This document shows positions 25,535 to 35,260 of a stretch of 64,000 nucleotides of DNA, piece by piece. Under the pieces are notes generated by a model. It was not told where the DNA came from and searched no databases. It saw only the letters and a program-made list of their open reading frames with translations. The translations under genes and the position numbers were made by a program. The DNA is from Alicyclobacillus tolerans (GTDB lineage Bacteria > Bacillota > Bacilli > Alicyclobacillales > Alicyclobacillaceae), in the NCBI RefSeq assembly GCF_001447355.1, contig NZ_JXBW01000006.1, positions 62,001 to 126,000 on the forward strand, written 5' to 3'. Every line of letters begins with the position of its first letter. Position 1 is the first letter of the stretch.

Positions 25535-26230
25535 TCACCTTCGTTCTTGATTCGTGTGTCTGCGTCGAACTTTGTTCCACGTCATGAACTGCTTCATTTC
25601 GGCAACCATCATCTGATTGTCCACAAGGTACGCATACTCCATCGTAGCTTTGAGCTGTGGTGCACGGCTTATGACGTCCGCAATCCGCAGTTGCATAGGG
25701 GCGAATTCGGCTGCCGCAATAATCGCCGTCGTATCTCCGTGCATTCCGGCATGTGCAATGCCGAGCAAGCGGCCAAACACGTAAATATCACCGGTCGCCT
25801 GGACATGCCCACTTGGATTGACATCGCCAATAATCACAACATCTCCGTCGAACATAAGAGGTTGGCCGGACCGCACGAGACCATGGTAAATATGTTGCGC
25901 TCGTGCTGAGGTTTTACGTTGGAACATCGACTGTCGCGCATCTGTCCCCCCGCCCCATGCTTTGATCAAGAAGTTGTCGCGCGCTTGAAATTGACCAAGA
26001 ATGCGCCATGCCTCTTCGTGTGTCAACGCTCGCTTGCCGTAGTCGACAACCACTTCGATCACAGGGCCATCAAAGATGCTGGCCGTTTCGCCGAAAAGTA
26101 GGGAATGCAGATATTCGCATAGATGATCCATGTCCGCTTGCTCATCTAGTAGAAAAAGAAGTCCGTCGCGGGTACCTTTGACCGTGACGGGAGGCTTCAC
26201 ATCGGATAGCGTTTCACTGTTGACAATCAA
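25535..26230 (-). CDS. minC: Septum-site determining protein MinC
   Basis: MinC (231 aa) inhibits FtsZ polymerisation. The N-terminal domain (VKGTRDGLLFLLDE) and the C-terminal beta-helix (GDVVIIGDVNPSGHVQATGDIYVFGRLLGIAHAG, given by its ends) are typical, with the conserved RSGQ. The start is placed at TTG 26230, eight bases after TGGAGGG; no ATG is available downstream without losing the domain. It sits between mreD and minD. Confidence 0.93.
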   Translation of the reverse strand: MIVNSETLSDVKPPVTVKGTRDGLLFLLDEQADMDHLCEYLHSLLFGETASIFDGPVIEVVVDYGKRALTHEEAWRILGQFQARDNFLIKAWGGGTDARQSMFQRKTSARAQHIYHGLVRSGQPLMFDGDVVIIGDVNPSGHVQATGDIYVFGRLLGIAHAGMHGDTTAIIAAAEFAPMQLRIADVISRAPQLKATMEYAYLVDNQMMVAEMKQFMTWNKVRRRHTNQERR

Positions 26231-26254
26231 CGACAATTCCCTCCAGGGTGGGCA

Positions 26255-26324
26255 CTCGCCCAACAGGCACTATTCGCGTTCAGGTATCGATTTTCCTTCA
26301 TGTGCAAAGAAACAGTTGGGCGAG
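26255..26324. repeat. Inverted repeat in the mreD-minC gap
   Basis: CTCGCCCAAC at 26255-26264 is the exact reverse complement of GTTGGGCGAG at 26315-26324, with a 50-base loop. There is no U tract on either strand. It could form a long-range stem in the mre-min mRNA. Confidence 0.5.
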
Positions 26325-26345
26325 CGATTCCCCAGAAAGGTAAAC

Positions 26346-26867
26346 TCAACTTGCATCCACACTGCCGCGGGCATCATAACGGCCGCTGCGACGATCGCGG
26401 AGCAACTTGACGTAGGCAGGATATAGCAGGAGGACGAGTATACCGTTGACAATCATCGTCTGCAAGGACTCAGATAATGCGTAATGTGCCGGATCGGCCG
26501 TCATTTGGAACAAGCGCATGAGGCCGTAAGTCACCCATGTATGCAAAAATGTCAGTGCCACTGTGGTGAAAAATGTGACTGCCAAGTTCCGCTGTAAAAA
26601 TTGGCTAAAAACCGCGGCCGCAAAATACGCGACAATGCCGAACGCAAACGCATTAAGACCAATAAACGAACCATAACAAATGTCGTCGACAAGGCCAATG
26701 AGAATCGCCATCACGACTGCCGTGTTCGAGCCGCGCATCAAAGCGACGAGAACAAGAATGACCAGCACAAAGTCGGGATGAATCGCATTCATCGGTGGAA
26801 TTTGAAAGAGTGTGGCTTCCAAAATCAAGCCCAGCCACAACGTGATAAACGTAATGGCCCATCTCAT
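26346..26867 (-). CDS. mreD: Rod-shape determining protein MreD
   Basis: MreD (173 aa) is a small polytopic membrane protein of the elongasome. About five hydrophobic helices are visible. The motif PDFVLVILVLVALMRGSNTAVVMAILIGLVDDICYGS (start and end given here in shortened form: PDFVLVILV...GLVDDICYGS) is characteristic. Its ATG overlaps the mreC stop (ATGA). A 115-bp gap with an inverted repeat separates it from minC. Confidence 0.9.
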   Translation of the reverse strand: MRWAITFITLWLGLILEATLFQIPPMNAIHPDFVLVILVLVALMRGSNTAVVMAILIGLVDDICYGSFIGLNAFAFGIVAYFAAAVFSQFLQRNLAVTFFTTVALTFLHTWVTYGLMRLFQMTADPAHYALSESLQTMIVNGILVLLLYPAYVKLLRDRRSGRYDARGSVDAS

Positions 26868-27733
26868 GGTGTAGCACTTCCCGATTGTCGCACGACAAAC
26901 ACGTCCTGAAGGTAGTCCATTTGTGCGGCCGGTTCGACGATTGCCGACTTCACCGTGTTGTGGGCGCCGTATTGAACCTTTGTAATCGTGCCGATGACGA
27001 GACCTCGTGGAAATACGTTGCTTAGCCCGGAGGTGATGACCTCGTCCCCGATCAATTGAGAGGCTGGCATTTGCACAATTTGACCAAGGAAATCGAGCGC
27101 CAATTCTCCTGCACTTGCACCAGATCCCGTGACCACAGCAAAGGGTTGAGCTTTTGCCGCCTCCACTAAAGCAGCGACGCCATCCCCAACCTGTGTATCC
27201 GTAATGAGGATGACCTTCGCACTGTGCGTAGCAACCGTGTCTACACGACCAACCAAGCTGCCATCAGGAGCGACCACGGCCATATTCGGCTGAACGCCAT
27301 CGGCCGTGCCAACATTAATGGTCAATTGCGAATTCCACTCCGACGGCTCACGCCCTACCACCGCTGCCGGGATTTCATGCAACGTATTTTTTGTTCGATT
27401 ATAAAAGTTGAGCATGGTTGCAAGCCGCTGGTTTTCCGCTTCGGCATCGCTCAACTCGGCGCGCAACGCCTGGTACTTCTGCATCTCATGCTTCAACTGG
27501 GCATTCTCCTCGTACATGCTACGCATGTCGCCCAAACCAGCAAAAAATCCGGTAATCTTACTGACGGGTCGATAAATCCACCCAGCCACCGTATTTTCTA
27601 CATCCATGACAACGCGCTCAGGGAAGCTGGCCCGACGCCCACTCTGCGCCAGCGTCAGACCCGCGATGACCATTAGTACAATGACGCTCCCAAGGAGCAA
27701 AAACAGCCTGCGGCTGGTAAGGTAACGGGACAC
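26864..27733 (-). CDS. mreC: Rod-shape determining protein MreC
   Basis: MreC (289 aa) is the bitopic scaffold linking MreB to the periplasmic cell-wall machinery. There is one N-terminal helix (LFLLLGSVIVLMVIAGLTL), a coiled coil (MRSMYEENAQLKHEMQKYQALRAEL, residues about 70-105), and the beta-rich domain with NVGTADGVQPNMAVV and GEVITSGLSNVFPRGLVIG-like segments. The GTG start has GAGGGATTCGG upstream. Confidence 0.94.
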   Translation of the reverse strand: MSRYLTSRRLFLLLGSVIVLMVIAGLTLAQSGRRASFPERVVMDVENTVAGWIYRPVSKITGFFAGLGDMRSMYEENAQLKHEMQKYQALRAELSDAEAENQRLATMLNFYNRTKNTLHEIPAAVVGREPSEWNSQLTINVGTADGVQPNMAVVAPDGSLVGRVDTVATHSAKVILITDTQVGDGVAALVEAAKAQPFAVVTGSGASAGELALDFLGQIVQMPASQLIGDEVITSGLSNVFPRGLVIGTITKVQYGAHNTVKSAIVEPAAQMDYLQDVFVVRQSGSATP

Positions 27734-27757
27734 CCGAATCCCTCTTCCCCTCGAATC

Positions 27758-28798
<1,041 letters not shown>

Positions 28799-28828
28799 TC
28801 AAAACTCCTCTCATCCTGATCCGAATAG

Positions 28829-29524
28829 TCATCCGTGATCCAAATAGCCTGCTGCACGAAGGCTGACATACCTGCCATCCCCGATGACAATATGATCCAA
28901 AACGTCAATCCCCAGCAACCTTCCCGCTTCAACCAACCGCTTTGTCACCGCAATGTCCTCTGGGCTCGGCGACGGATCTCCACTCGGATGGTTGTGCACG
29001 CATAAAATTCCCGAGGCGCTGCACCGCACCGCACGCCGGAATATTTCCCGAGGGTGCACAATCGAGGCGTCGAGACTGCCGATGGACGACGTATCTTCCG
29101 CCAAAACGCGGTGCCGCGTGTCCAATAGGAGCGTAACAAAATGTTCCTTTTTAAGATACCGCATCCTGTCCATAACATACTTGGCCGCATCGTCCGCCGT
29201 CCGAATTTGTCTCTTCTCCGTCGCTGGCTTACGCGCAATTCTGCGCCCTAGCTCAACGGCTGCCGCAATTTGCACAGCTTTCGCGCGGCCGATTCCAGGA
29301 ATTTGTAACAATTCCGCCACTTCGATATCCGCAAGCGCATCAAGCCCGCCCAAATGGTCCACTACCGACTGTGCGATGGCATAGACGTTTTGCCTGCCGT
29401 TACCTGATTGCATAATGCAGGCCAGTAATTCGTCAATTCGCAAAGCAGATGCGCCCAAACGCAGCAAACGTTCCCGCGGACCATCTTCCAATTGATAAGC
29501 CCGCACCGCAGTTTCTCCGTCCAT
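28829..29524 (-). CDS. radC: RadC-family JAMM protein
   Basis: RadC (231 aa) family proteins have an N-terminal helix-hairpin-helix (LLQIPGIGRAKAVQIAAAVELG) and a C-terminal JAMM domain with the zinc motif HNHPSGDPSPSPED. The exact role is disputed; the name comes from a DNA repair phenotype later assigned elsewhere. ATG 29524 is preferred over GTG 29536 because AAGGGGTGG stands at the right distance. It precedes mreB. Confidence 0.95.
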   Translation of the reverse strand: MDGETAVRAYQLEDGPRERLLRLGASALRIDELLACIMQSGNGRQNVYAIAQSVVDHLGGLDALADIEVAELLQIPGIGRAKAVQIAAAVELGRRIARKPATEKRQIRTADDAAKYVMDRMRYLKKEHFVTLLLDTRHRVLAEDTSSIGSLDASIVHPREIFRRAVRCSASGILCVHNHPSGDPSPSPEDIAVTKRLVEAGRLLGIDVLDHIVIGDGRYVSLRAAGYLDHG

Positions 29525-29633
29525 CGTAGGAACCACCCCTTCAAACTACTCACGCATAGAGTACGAAGGAAAGGTAGTCCATACAAATCCCATCCATTAA
29601 ACATATGTACTGTCGCGGACGGAATCACGAAAA

Positions 29634-29873
29634 TTATTTCGCTCTGCGGGCCAACAGCAAACCAACGACAAGTCCAACAAGGGTTCCCCAGTTGATCGCA
29701 AATTGCAGGTTCATCGAGAAACGTACAACTGAGAGATCAAACCCGGGGTGCCATGAAACCTTTGTCTGCGAATTGAGAATGGGAATATCTGAGGAAAGGA
29801 GATGGTCTGCCAACGTCCCAACCACTGTAGTCACTGCAACCAGGCCGAGCGTATTCCAACCTCGTTTTTGCAC
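29634..29873 (-). CDS. DUF4321-like small membrane protein
   Basis: This 79-residue protein has two hydrophobic helices (TLGLVAVTTVVGTLADHLL and INWGTLVGLVVGLLLA) joined by an extracellular loop. Size and layout match DUF4321 proteins encoded next to maf/radC/mreB in many Firmicutes. The start is GTG 29873 with GAGGGTGA upstream; TTG 29912 is possible. It occupies the place of maf in the B. subtilis order. Confidence 0.7.
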   Translation of the reverse strand: MQKRGWNTLGLVAVTTVVGTLADHLLSSDIPILNSQTKVSWHPGFDLSVVRFSMNLQFAINWGTLVGLVVGLLLARRAK

Positions 29874-29990
29874 AACTTCACCCTCAGCCTGGCTATCGCC
29901 GAGTCGTTCCAATTCCTCGTAACTTGGCGAACCGTGTCGGTATTATTGTGACCATGTTCCCATCTGTTCGTCAATGCTTGACCCCGGAAT

Positions 29991-31004
29991 TTACATATTC
30001 AATCCACCGAAACTCATAAAATCGTCGAATCCTTGGATCGCATCGTGCATGGCAGCGGCGCGATCGCGATGTGCGAATGCGCCATTCGCAGCCACCAGTG
30101 CTTTATACAGTGCATGTAGTTGGGGCTCCACACCCGTCTTCGCCAACCTGCTATCCCCCGGATATAAGGCGAGTGCCGTGTGTAGCGCCGTGGCTGCATC
30201 GGCTTCGCGCCCGCCGTCCGACAGCCATGCGGTCAAGCTGCGTAGTGCGCTGCCCGAGGCAGAGAGCCATTGCTCCGTGCGGTTGAGAGTGGGCTTGTCT
30301 ACCGTCCCTAAGACAGGGACCATCTTGGCTGGCAACTGTACATCCTGAACCTGCACATGACTTGAACCCAGCCCCGCGCTTCGGACAAAAGAATGAGCAC
30401 CTGTCTTCGTCAAGGCGAGTGCATAGACTTGTTTGCCATTGATGGATACGGACTTCTCACTTCCTGTCTGTTTGGTGCCGTTTCCCTCGACGAGAACAAA
30501 CTGCAACCCTGGCAATTCCATCGCTACACGCGTTTGAGGCGATGTGGATTGCACTTTAGCCACCGCTGGCGTTGGTGGAACCGAAAGATCTGCATCAGCA
30601 GCTTGTCCTGCCGCCAGAAGGGGAACTTGGTGGAATAGGATCATGACGATGCACCCCAAAGCCATGCCAATGGACAATCCGCCCCGAAGTCCAGACCACA
30701 GCCGCTTTTCGCCTGCTGGAAACAGCATGTCCTTACACACTTCTAGAAGCCGACGCCAATGCTTAGACCGCTCTCTTGCCTGCTGTTCGCGTTGAGCATT
30801 TGCAATACGCTCCCGCATAACGCGCAGCGTGATCGGCGCGGTGGATGACTTCTCAATGGTTAACACGCGTGGAGGTTGATCTTCCGCAACCGTGTCAGAC
30901 GCGCTCTGCGATGTATGCCAACTGCGCTCGCCGACGCGCACTAAAATCGAAGACGACGACGGCCTGGTTGATGTGTAGCTACGATGAAAGCGCGTATCGT
31001 TCAA
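29991..31004 (-). CDS. SpoIIB-like membrane protein (by position)
   Basis: This 337-residue protein has a cytoplasmic N-terminus of about 105 residues with a basic helical part (LRVMRERIANAQREQQARERSK). A single transmembrane helix (LSIGMALGCIVMILFHQVPLL) follows, then an extracellular domain of about 200 residues without recognisable motifs. B. subtilis SpoIIB, an early engulfment protein with the same topology and similar length, sits at the same place between folC and radC. The start is TTG 31004 with AAGGAGG upstream. The SPOR domain expected in SpoIIB is only weakly suggested (FVLVEGNGT), so the assignment is inferential. Confidence 0.5.
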   Translation of the reverse strand: MNDTRFHRSYTSTRPSSSSILVRVGERSWHTSQSASDTVAEDQPPRVLTIEKSSTAPITLRVMRERIANAQREQQARERSKHWRRLLEVCKDMLFPAGEKRLWSGLRGGLSIGMALGCIVMILFHQVPLLAAGQAADADLSVPPTPAVAKVQSTSPQTRVAMELPGLQFVLVEGNGTKQTGSEKSVSINGKQVYALALTKTGAHSFVRSAGLGSSHVQVQDVQLPAKMVPVLGTVDKPTLNRTEQWLSASGSALRSLTAWLSDGGREADAATALHTALALYPGDSRLAKTGVEPQLHALYKALVAANGAFAHRDRAAAMHDAIQGFDDFMSFGGLNM

Positions 31005-31208
31005 CGTCCACCGCCTCCTTGGGACTGGCGAGTTTCTCTCAACCAGTCTATGAGCGGCGGATCATTGATATGCGAAATGCGCACTCAAAACAGGCGAAGC
31101 CGAATCGTCATTCGCATCTACAGACGATATGACCGGCCGCGCGGTTCAATTCAATTGTTGGAAGTCTATGATCAATCCTGGTTTCAAAATAGGATGAAGC
31201 TACTAAAC

Positions 31209-31236
31209 AAAAGAGGGCGCCATCGCGCCCTCTTTT
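31209..31236 (-). terminator. Terminator after the G5/3D gene
   Basis: AAAAGAGGGCGC (31209-31220) pairs exactly with GCGCCCTCTTTT (31225-31236) across a four-base loop. Because both arms end in A or T runs it can work on either strand. On the minus strand it follows the 3D-domain gene by about 30 bases. Confidence 0.92.
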
Positions 31237-31267
31237 CACCTAACCCTTTACCCTATCGCCTGCGTGG

Positions 31268-32254
31268 TCACTGTAGGACGTAGATGGTGATGGTGCGAGC
31301 ACCCCACGCATCCGCCTGTGCATTACTAGCCATGCAAATATCGATGTGGTCACCGATAATTGCACTGCCCGTATCTGCCGCGACCACCGTGCCAATGCCA
31401 GGAATATAGACGCGACTGCCAAGTGGAATGACACTTGGATCGACCGCAATCACTCCTGGTTGAGCTGGCACCCCCGTGGCCGTCAAGCCACCTGCTGCAT
31501 ACGCAGTGGCAAGCACGGTCAAACTTCTCCGAATGAGTCCCGGATCCGGATTGGCAGAACGCGTGGCCAACACAGGATGATGCACAAGCTGCATCGTTCC
31601 CACCTCGACCACTGCGTCCACGGGATTGCGAACGACGCGCTTTACGACGTGCTGCGAAATCTTATGCCCGTCGCGATAGACGCTTGTTGTCTGTATTTCC
31701 AGCAACCCTTTCACACCGTGCGTCACGTATTCCTTGTGCCCCACTACCAAATCGGATGCATTGCGACGTATGGTCTGAAATGGTATTTCCTGCGTCTGCG
31801 TCGTCGTCTGTCTGACAATATTGTGGATCTCAACCGTTTCCCCGCTCGTCACACGGTCATTTGTCGTCAGATTCATATGATCCGTCGGCTTAAGTGTGAT
31901 CCCCTCCGTTTGGAGGAGTTCACCAACCGTATGGGCGAACGTCCATCTGTGTTCAACCTTGCCTTCGTAATCAATCGTGACTGGCTTCGGACTGACGATC
32001 TCGACGGTCTCCCCGTTGACAACGGAACTGTCGAGCGCCGGGCGAACGCGATCGCGATCGCTTACGTGGACATCGTGTTTTTGTAAAAATTCGGCGATGG
32101 TGCCTGTGCCAAATCCACGCAATGTCCTGCGCTGCCCGTTGTCTTTCACCGTGATGGTTTTATAGGTGCTTGCGACCGCGGTTCCGGCACCGCCAAGAAC
32201 AACAACAGCCGCTGCGACCGCTGCCAACACGGCCTTCGACTTAGGTAGACGCAC
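31268..32254 (-). CDS. Cell-wall protein with DUF348, G5 and 3D domains
   Basis: This 328-residue secreted protein resembles B. subtilis YabE/YocH-type proteins. It has a signal peptide or anchor (AVLAAVAAAVVVLGGAGTAVAS), two DUF348 repeats (YKTITVKDNGQRRTLRGFG and KPVTIDYEGKVEHRWTFA), and a G5 domain (TQTQEIPFQTIRRNASD). The C-terminal 3D domain is MltA-like with its three Asp (AVDPSVIPLG, AADTGSAI, GDHIDICM). Such proteins act as lytic transglycosylase-like enzymes. The GTG start follows GAGGTGAGGGA. It stands where comC lies in B. subtilis. Confidence 0.9.
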   Translation of the reverse strand: MRLPKSKAVLAAVAAAVVVLGGAGTAVASTYKTITVKDNGQRRTLRGFGTGTIAEFLQKHDVHVSDRDRVRPALDSSVVNGETVEIVSPKPVTIDYEGKVEHRWTFAHTVGELLQTEGITLKPTDHMNLTTNDRVTSGETVEIHNIVRQTTTQTQEIPFQTIRRNASDLVVGHKEYVTHGVKGLLEIQTTSVYRDGHKISQHVVKRVVRNPVDAVVEVGTMQLVHHPVLATRSANPDPGLIRRSLTVLATAYAAGGLTATGVPAQPGVIAVDPSVIPLGSRVYIPGIGTVVAADTGSAIIGDHIDICMASNAQADAWGARTITIYVLQ

Positions 32255-32316
32255 TCCCTCACCTCTTTCCGTATCTTACGAGAGAAAGAAGGCGAATAGG
32301 GGATCAGGCTGGGCTC

Positions 32317-32345
32317 AGTATAGCCATACCACCAATCAATTGCAA
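32317..32345 (-). promoter_or_regulatory. Sigma-A promoter of the G5/3D gene
   Basis: TTGCAA (32345-32340), 17 bases, TATACT (32322-32317) on the minus strand, about 60 bases before the GTG start. Confidence 0.75.
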
Positions 32346-32461
32346 ACCACCTTTTGTCAACCTTCGTTTCCTCGCAGATGTTGGAGATATTTTATAAAGA
32401 ATCGTATGACACTTACTGGCGAACGATGTCGGGCAAATGCAGGGATGCTTAAAAGATTCCG

Positions 32462-32502
32462 ACAAAAAACGAAACAGCCGCTCCACTTAAGTAGAGCGAC
32501 TG
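32462..32502 (-). terminator. Terminator after murC
   Basis: On the minus strand CAGTCGCTC (32502-32494) pairs with GAGCGGCTG (32483-32475, one G-T pair), with a further ACTTAAGT palindrome in the loop. TTTCGTTTTTTG follows. It lies 16 bases after the murC stop. Confidence 0.88.
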
Positions 32503-32517
32503 TCTCGCGAGCCCCGT

Positions 32518-33927
32518 TTATACCAAAGCGCGTTGCTGAGCAAATGGTGCATCTTCCGCCAAGCGTTTTGCTACCTTCCAGATATCCCCTGCCCCCATCG
32601 TCAGAACCAGATCCCCGGGCTGAATATGCTGTTGCAAGTAACTGACGATATCGTCCTGAGAACCGATATAACTCGTGTTTGGATTACTTTGAAGCACAAT
32701 TTCCCGAGCGAGAGCCGATGCAGTCACACCCTCGATCTGCCTTTCTCCTGCGGGCGAGTAAATCTCTGAAATAATAACTTCGTCGGCCTCCGCGAACGAC
32801 TTGGCGAACGCGTCAAACAAAAAGTAGGTTCGTGTATACCGCTGCGGTTGAAACACCGCAATAATGCGACGGCCAGTCGCCTTAGCGGCGGCTATGGTCG
32901 CCCGAATTTCCGTAGGATGATGGGCATAATCATCGATGATAAGAACGTCGTTTTTCTCCGAAATCACTTGAAAACGGCGTTTTGCACCATGAAATTCGAC
33001 CAGTGCAACAGCAATTTGTTCAAACGTCAAGGACGCTTCCAGTCCCACGACAATCGCAGCCAACGCATTGGCCACATTATGACGTCCTGGCAGCGACAGC
33101 AACAAACGTCCTACAAACTCGCCGTGGACGTAGACGTCAGAAGCTGACGAACGGTCGAAGAGCTGGACGTTGCGCGCTTGCACGTCGGCATCTTCCGCAA
33201 AGCCATACGTAATGACGCGCGACTTCGCAAACTTGCGCAATTCACGCAAATGTTCATCATCCGCTGACAACACGGCAAGACCGTCTTCGGGAATTTGACT
33301 GATAAACGTCTGGTAAGCCCGCTTCAGGTTTTCAAAGTCACCACCGTAGTGCTCCAAGTGATCCGCTTCAACGTTCGTGACGACGGCGATGGCAGGCCGG
33401 TAGTGTAAAAACGACCCATCCGATTCATCAGCTTCAGCCACGACGAAACGACCACCACCAGCCTTGGCGTTATCACCCATATTGGAGACCACGCCACCCA
33501 CGACAAACGTGGGGTCCAAATGACTACGCTCCATGACATACGCGATCATTGATGTCGTGGTCGTCTTACCGTGTGCTCCGGTCACCGCCACACCCACGCG
33601 ATCCGCCATCAAACGAGCCAGCATCTCGCTGCGATGAATCACAGGTATATTGCGCGCCTTAGCTTCCTGTATCTCAACATTGTCCGCCTGAACCGCGGTA
33701 CTGTGAACGACGATATCGGCACCTTCGACCTGCTCTCGGGCATGGCCGTAGTAGACTTGCGCCCCCCGGGCAGCTAACTTATCTGTCAACTCTTGCCGCG
33801 ACACGTCAGAGCCAGATACTTTATAGCCCAAATCGAGCATGACGCGGGCAATCGCACTCATTCCATAGCCACCAATACCAACAAAATGCACGTGTTCCGA
33901 ACCGCGCACGCGCCTCACCGTCCTCAC
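32518..33927 (-). CDS. murC: UDP-N-acetylmuramate--L-alanine ligase
   Basis: MurC (469 aa from this start) adds L-Ala to UDP-MurNAc in peptidoglycan precursor synthesis. VHFVGIGGYGMSAIARVML, the ATP loop VTGAHGKTTTTSM, EADESDGSF, and the C-terminal DDYAHHPTEIRATI are diagnostic. The start is unclear: GTG 33927 overlaps the folC stop as GTGA and is used here; GTG 33909 is also possible. It ends the valS-folC-murC unit, with a terminator following. Confidence 0.95.
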   Translation of the reverse strand: MRTVRRVRGSEHVHFVGIGGYGMSAIARVMLDLGYKVSGSDVSRQELTDKLAARGAQVYYGHAREQVEGADIVVHSTAVQADNVEIQEAKARNIPVIHRSEMLARLMADRVGVAVTGAHGKTTTTSMIAYVMERSHLDPTFVVGGVVSNMGDNAKAGGGRFVVAEADESDGSFLHYRPAIAVVTNVEADHLEHYGGDFENLKRAYQTFISQIPEDGLAVLSADDEHLRELRKFAKSRVITYGFAEDADVQARNVQLFDRSSASDVYVHGEFVGRLLLSLPGRHNVANALAAIVVGLEASLTFEQIAVALVEFHGAKRRFQVISEKNDVLIIDDYAHHPTEIRATIAAAKATGRRIIAVFQPQRYTRTYFLFDAFAKSFAEADEVIISEIYSPAGERQIEGVTASALAREIVLQSNPNTSYIGSQDDIVSYLQQHIQPGDLVLTMGAGDIWKVAKRLAEDAPFAQQRALV

Positions 33928-35234
33928 ATCCAATAGTCCAACCCGAGCGTGGTTATAGTCTTCCTCGCCGTTTCCGCCATATGCAAATTTCCCCAAATCG
34001 CAACAGGCAAGGAATCGCTTTGAAGCGCCATTCGCACAGCCGCATCGACATCCGGCTCGACGGTCACCTTCAGTTCAGGGCGCAGCCTTCTCATCTCCTC
34101 GGCGATGACCTGCGGCTCTGCGCCACGTGGATGGTTGGGTTTGCAGACAATGACTTCCGCTGCAAGCGGAAGTACGTGCGGCAACATCTGTCGAAAATCT
34201 TTGTCTGCAAAGACGCCCACAACCATTTTCCAACCGCGTAAAGCCAAAGATCGATCGAACTTGACTAGGCTTTTGGCAAGCTGCAAGGCCGCATCCGGGT
34301 TATGCGCGCCGTCGATGACAACTGGCCGCTCGCCATCGCGAAACACCTCGAAACGCAAGGGCCAACGGACTGACGCAAGCGAAGCCAGCGTCCTATGCCA
34401 ATTCGCCTGTGAGGTGGGGCCTTCCCCCAACTCGTACATCGCCAAGGCGACTCCGGCATTCGCAGCCTGATGTTCCCCAAAAAGGCCCAGCTTGACACCG
34501 AATGCATCTCGGAACAGCCCCCGATAAGTTCCGATTTGCCCTGAACCGTGCGTACCCGTGGCCGCGAACACCGCATCGCAGCCGATCCGAATGAGGGGCG
34601 CTCTTTGGCTTTTGGCCACCCTCTCTATGACACGGTACGCGTCTTCGACCGCAGCGGTCACCACCGGTATGCCCGGCTTAATAATGCCCGCCTTGTCACT
34701 CGCAATATCGACGATGGTTGGGCCAAGGATCTCCACGTGATCATATGTGACATTCGTGATGGCCGTGACCACGGGATGGACAACATTTGTTGCATCGTAG
34801 CGACCACCAAGTCCCGTTTCCCAGACGACCGCATCGACGCCCGCGTCGCGAAAGTAAAGTAAAGAAATGATGGTCAGGACTTCAAATTCCGTCAATGGAT
34901 CCTTCATCTGCGTTTCTGTGACAGATCGGACCCGTGTCGCATATTCAGCAAAGGCCTCTTCGGAAATTGGCTCGCCGTCGATAGACATACGGCCGTTGAA
35001 ACCACCAAGGCCGGGCGAAGTATAAAGGCCCGTCCGCCGTCCTGATGCCACCAAAAGATTGGCCAACATCTGGCATACTGAACCTTTGCCATTTGTACCT
35101 GCCACGTGATAGAAACGCAGATTTCGCTCTGGATTGCCCAAATTCGACAACGCATGTCGGACCCGCTCCAGCCCCGGCTTGATGCCGAAACGGCGGAGCG
35201 AGCCAATCCACGCGTAGGCTTCTGCCATATTCAA
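33924..35234 (-). CDS. folC: Folylpolyglutamate/dihydrofolate synthase
   Basis: FolC (about 436 aa) makes dihydrofolate and extends the polyglutamate tail of folates. The P-loop YHVAGTNGKGSVCQML, SPGLGGFNGRMSIDGEPIS, and DGAHNPDAALQLA are typical. Three in-frame starts compete: GTG 35240, TTG 35234 and ATG 35228. AGAGG at 35248-35244 fits TTG 35234 best. It lies between valS and murC. Confidence 0.95.
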   Translation of the reverse strand: MNMAEAYAWIGSLRRFGIKPGLERVRHALSNLGNPERNLRFYHVAGTNGKGSVCQMLANLLVASGRRTGLYTSPGLGGFNGRMSIDGEPISEEAFAEYATRVRSVTETQMKDPLTEFEVLTIISLLYFRDAGVDAVVWETGLGGRYDATNVVHPVVTAITNVTYDHVEILGPTIVDIASDKAGIIKPGIPVVTAAVEDAYRVIERVAKSQRAPLIRIGCDAVFAATGTHGSGQIGTYRGLFRDAFGVKLGLFGEHQAANAGVALAMYELGEGPTSQANWHRTLASLASVRWPLRFEVFRDGERPVVIDGAHNPDAALQLAKSLVKFDRSLALRGWKMVVGVFADKDFRQMLPHVLPLAAEVIVCKPNHPRGAEPQVIAEEMRRLRPELKVTVEPDVDAAVRMALQSDSLPVAIWGNLHMAETARKTITTLGLDYWM

Positions 35235-35260
35235 AAGCACAAACCTCTTTTCAATGGCCC

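Noticed and set aside
31346-32086. 246-codon plus-strand open frame
   Set aside because: It lies wholly antisense to the well-supported G5/3D gene, is rich in Arg, His and Cys as expected from a reverse frame, and has no ribosome site.
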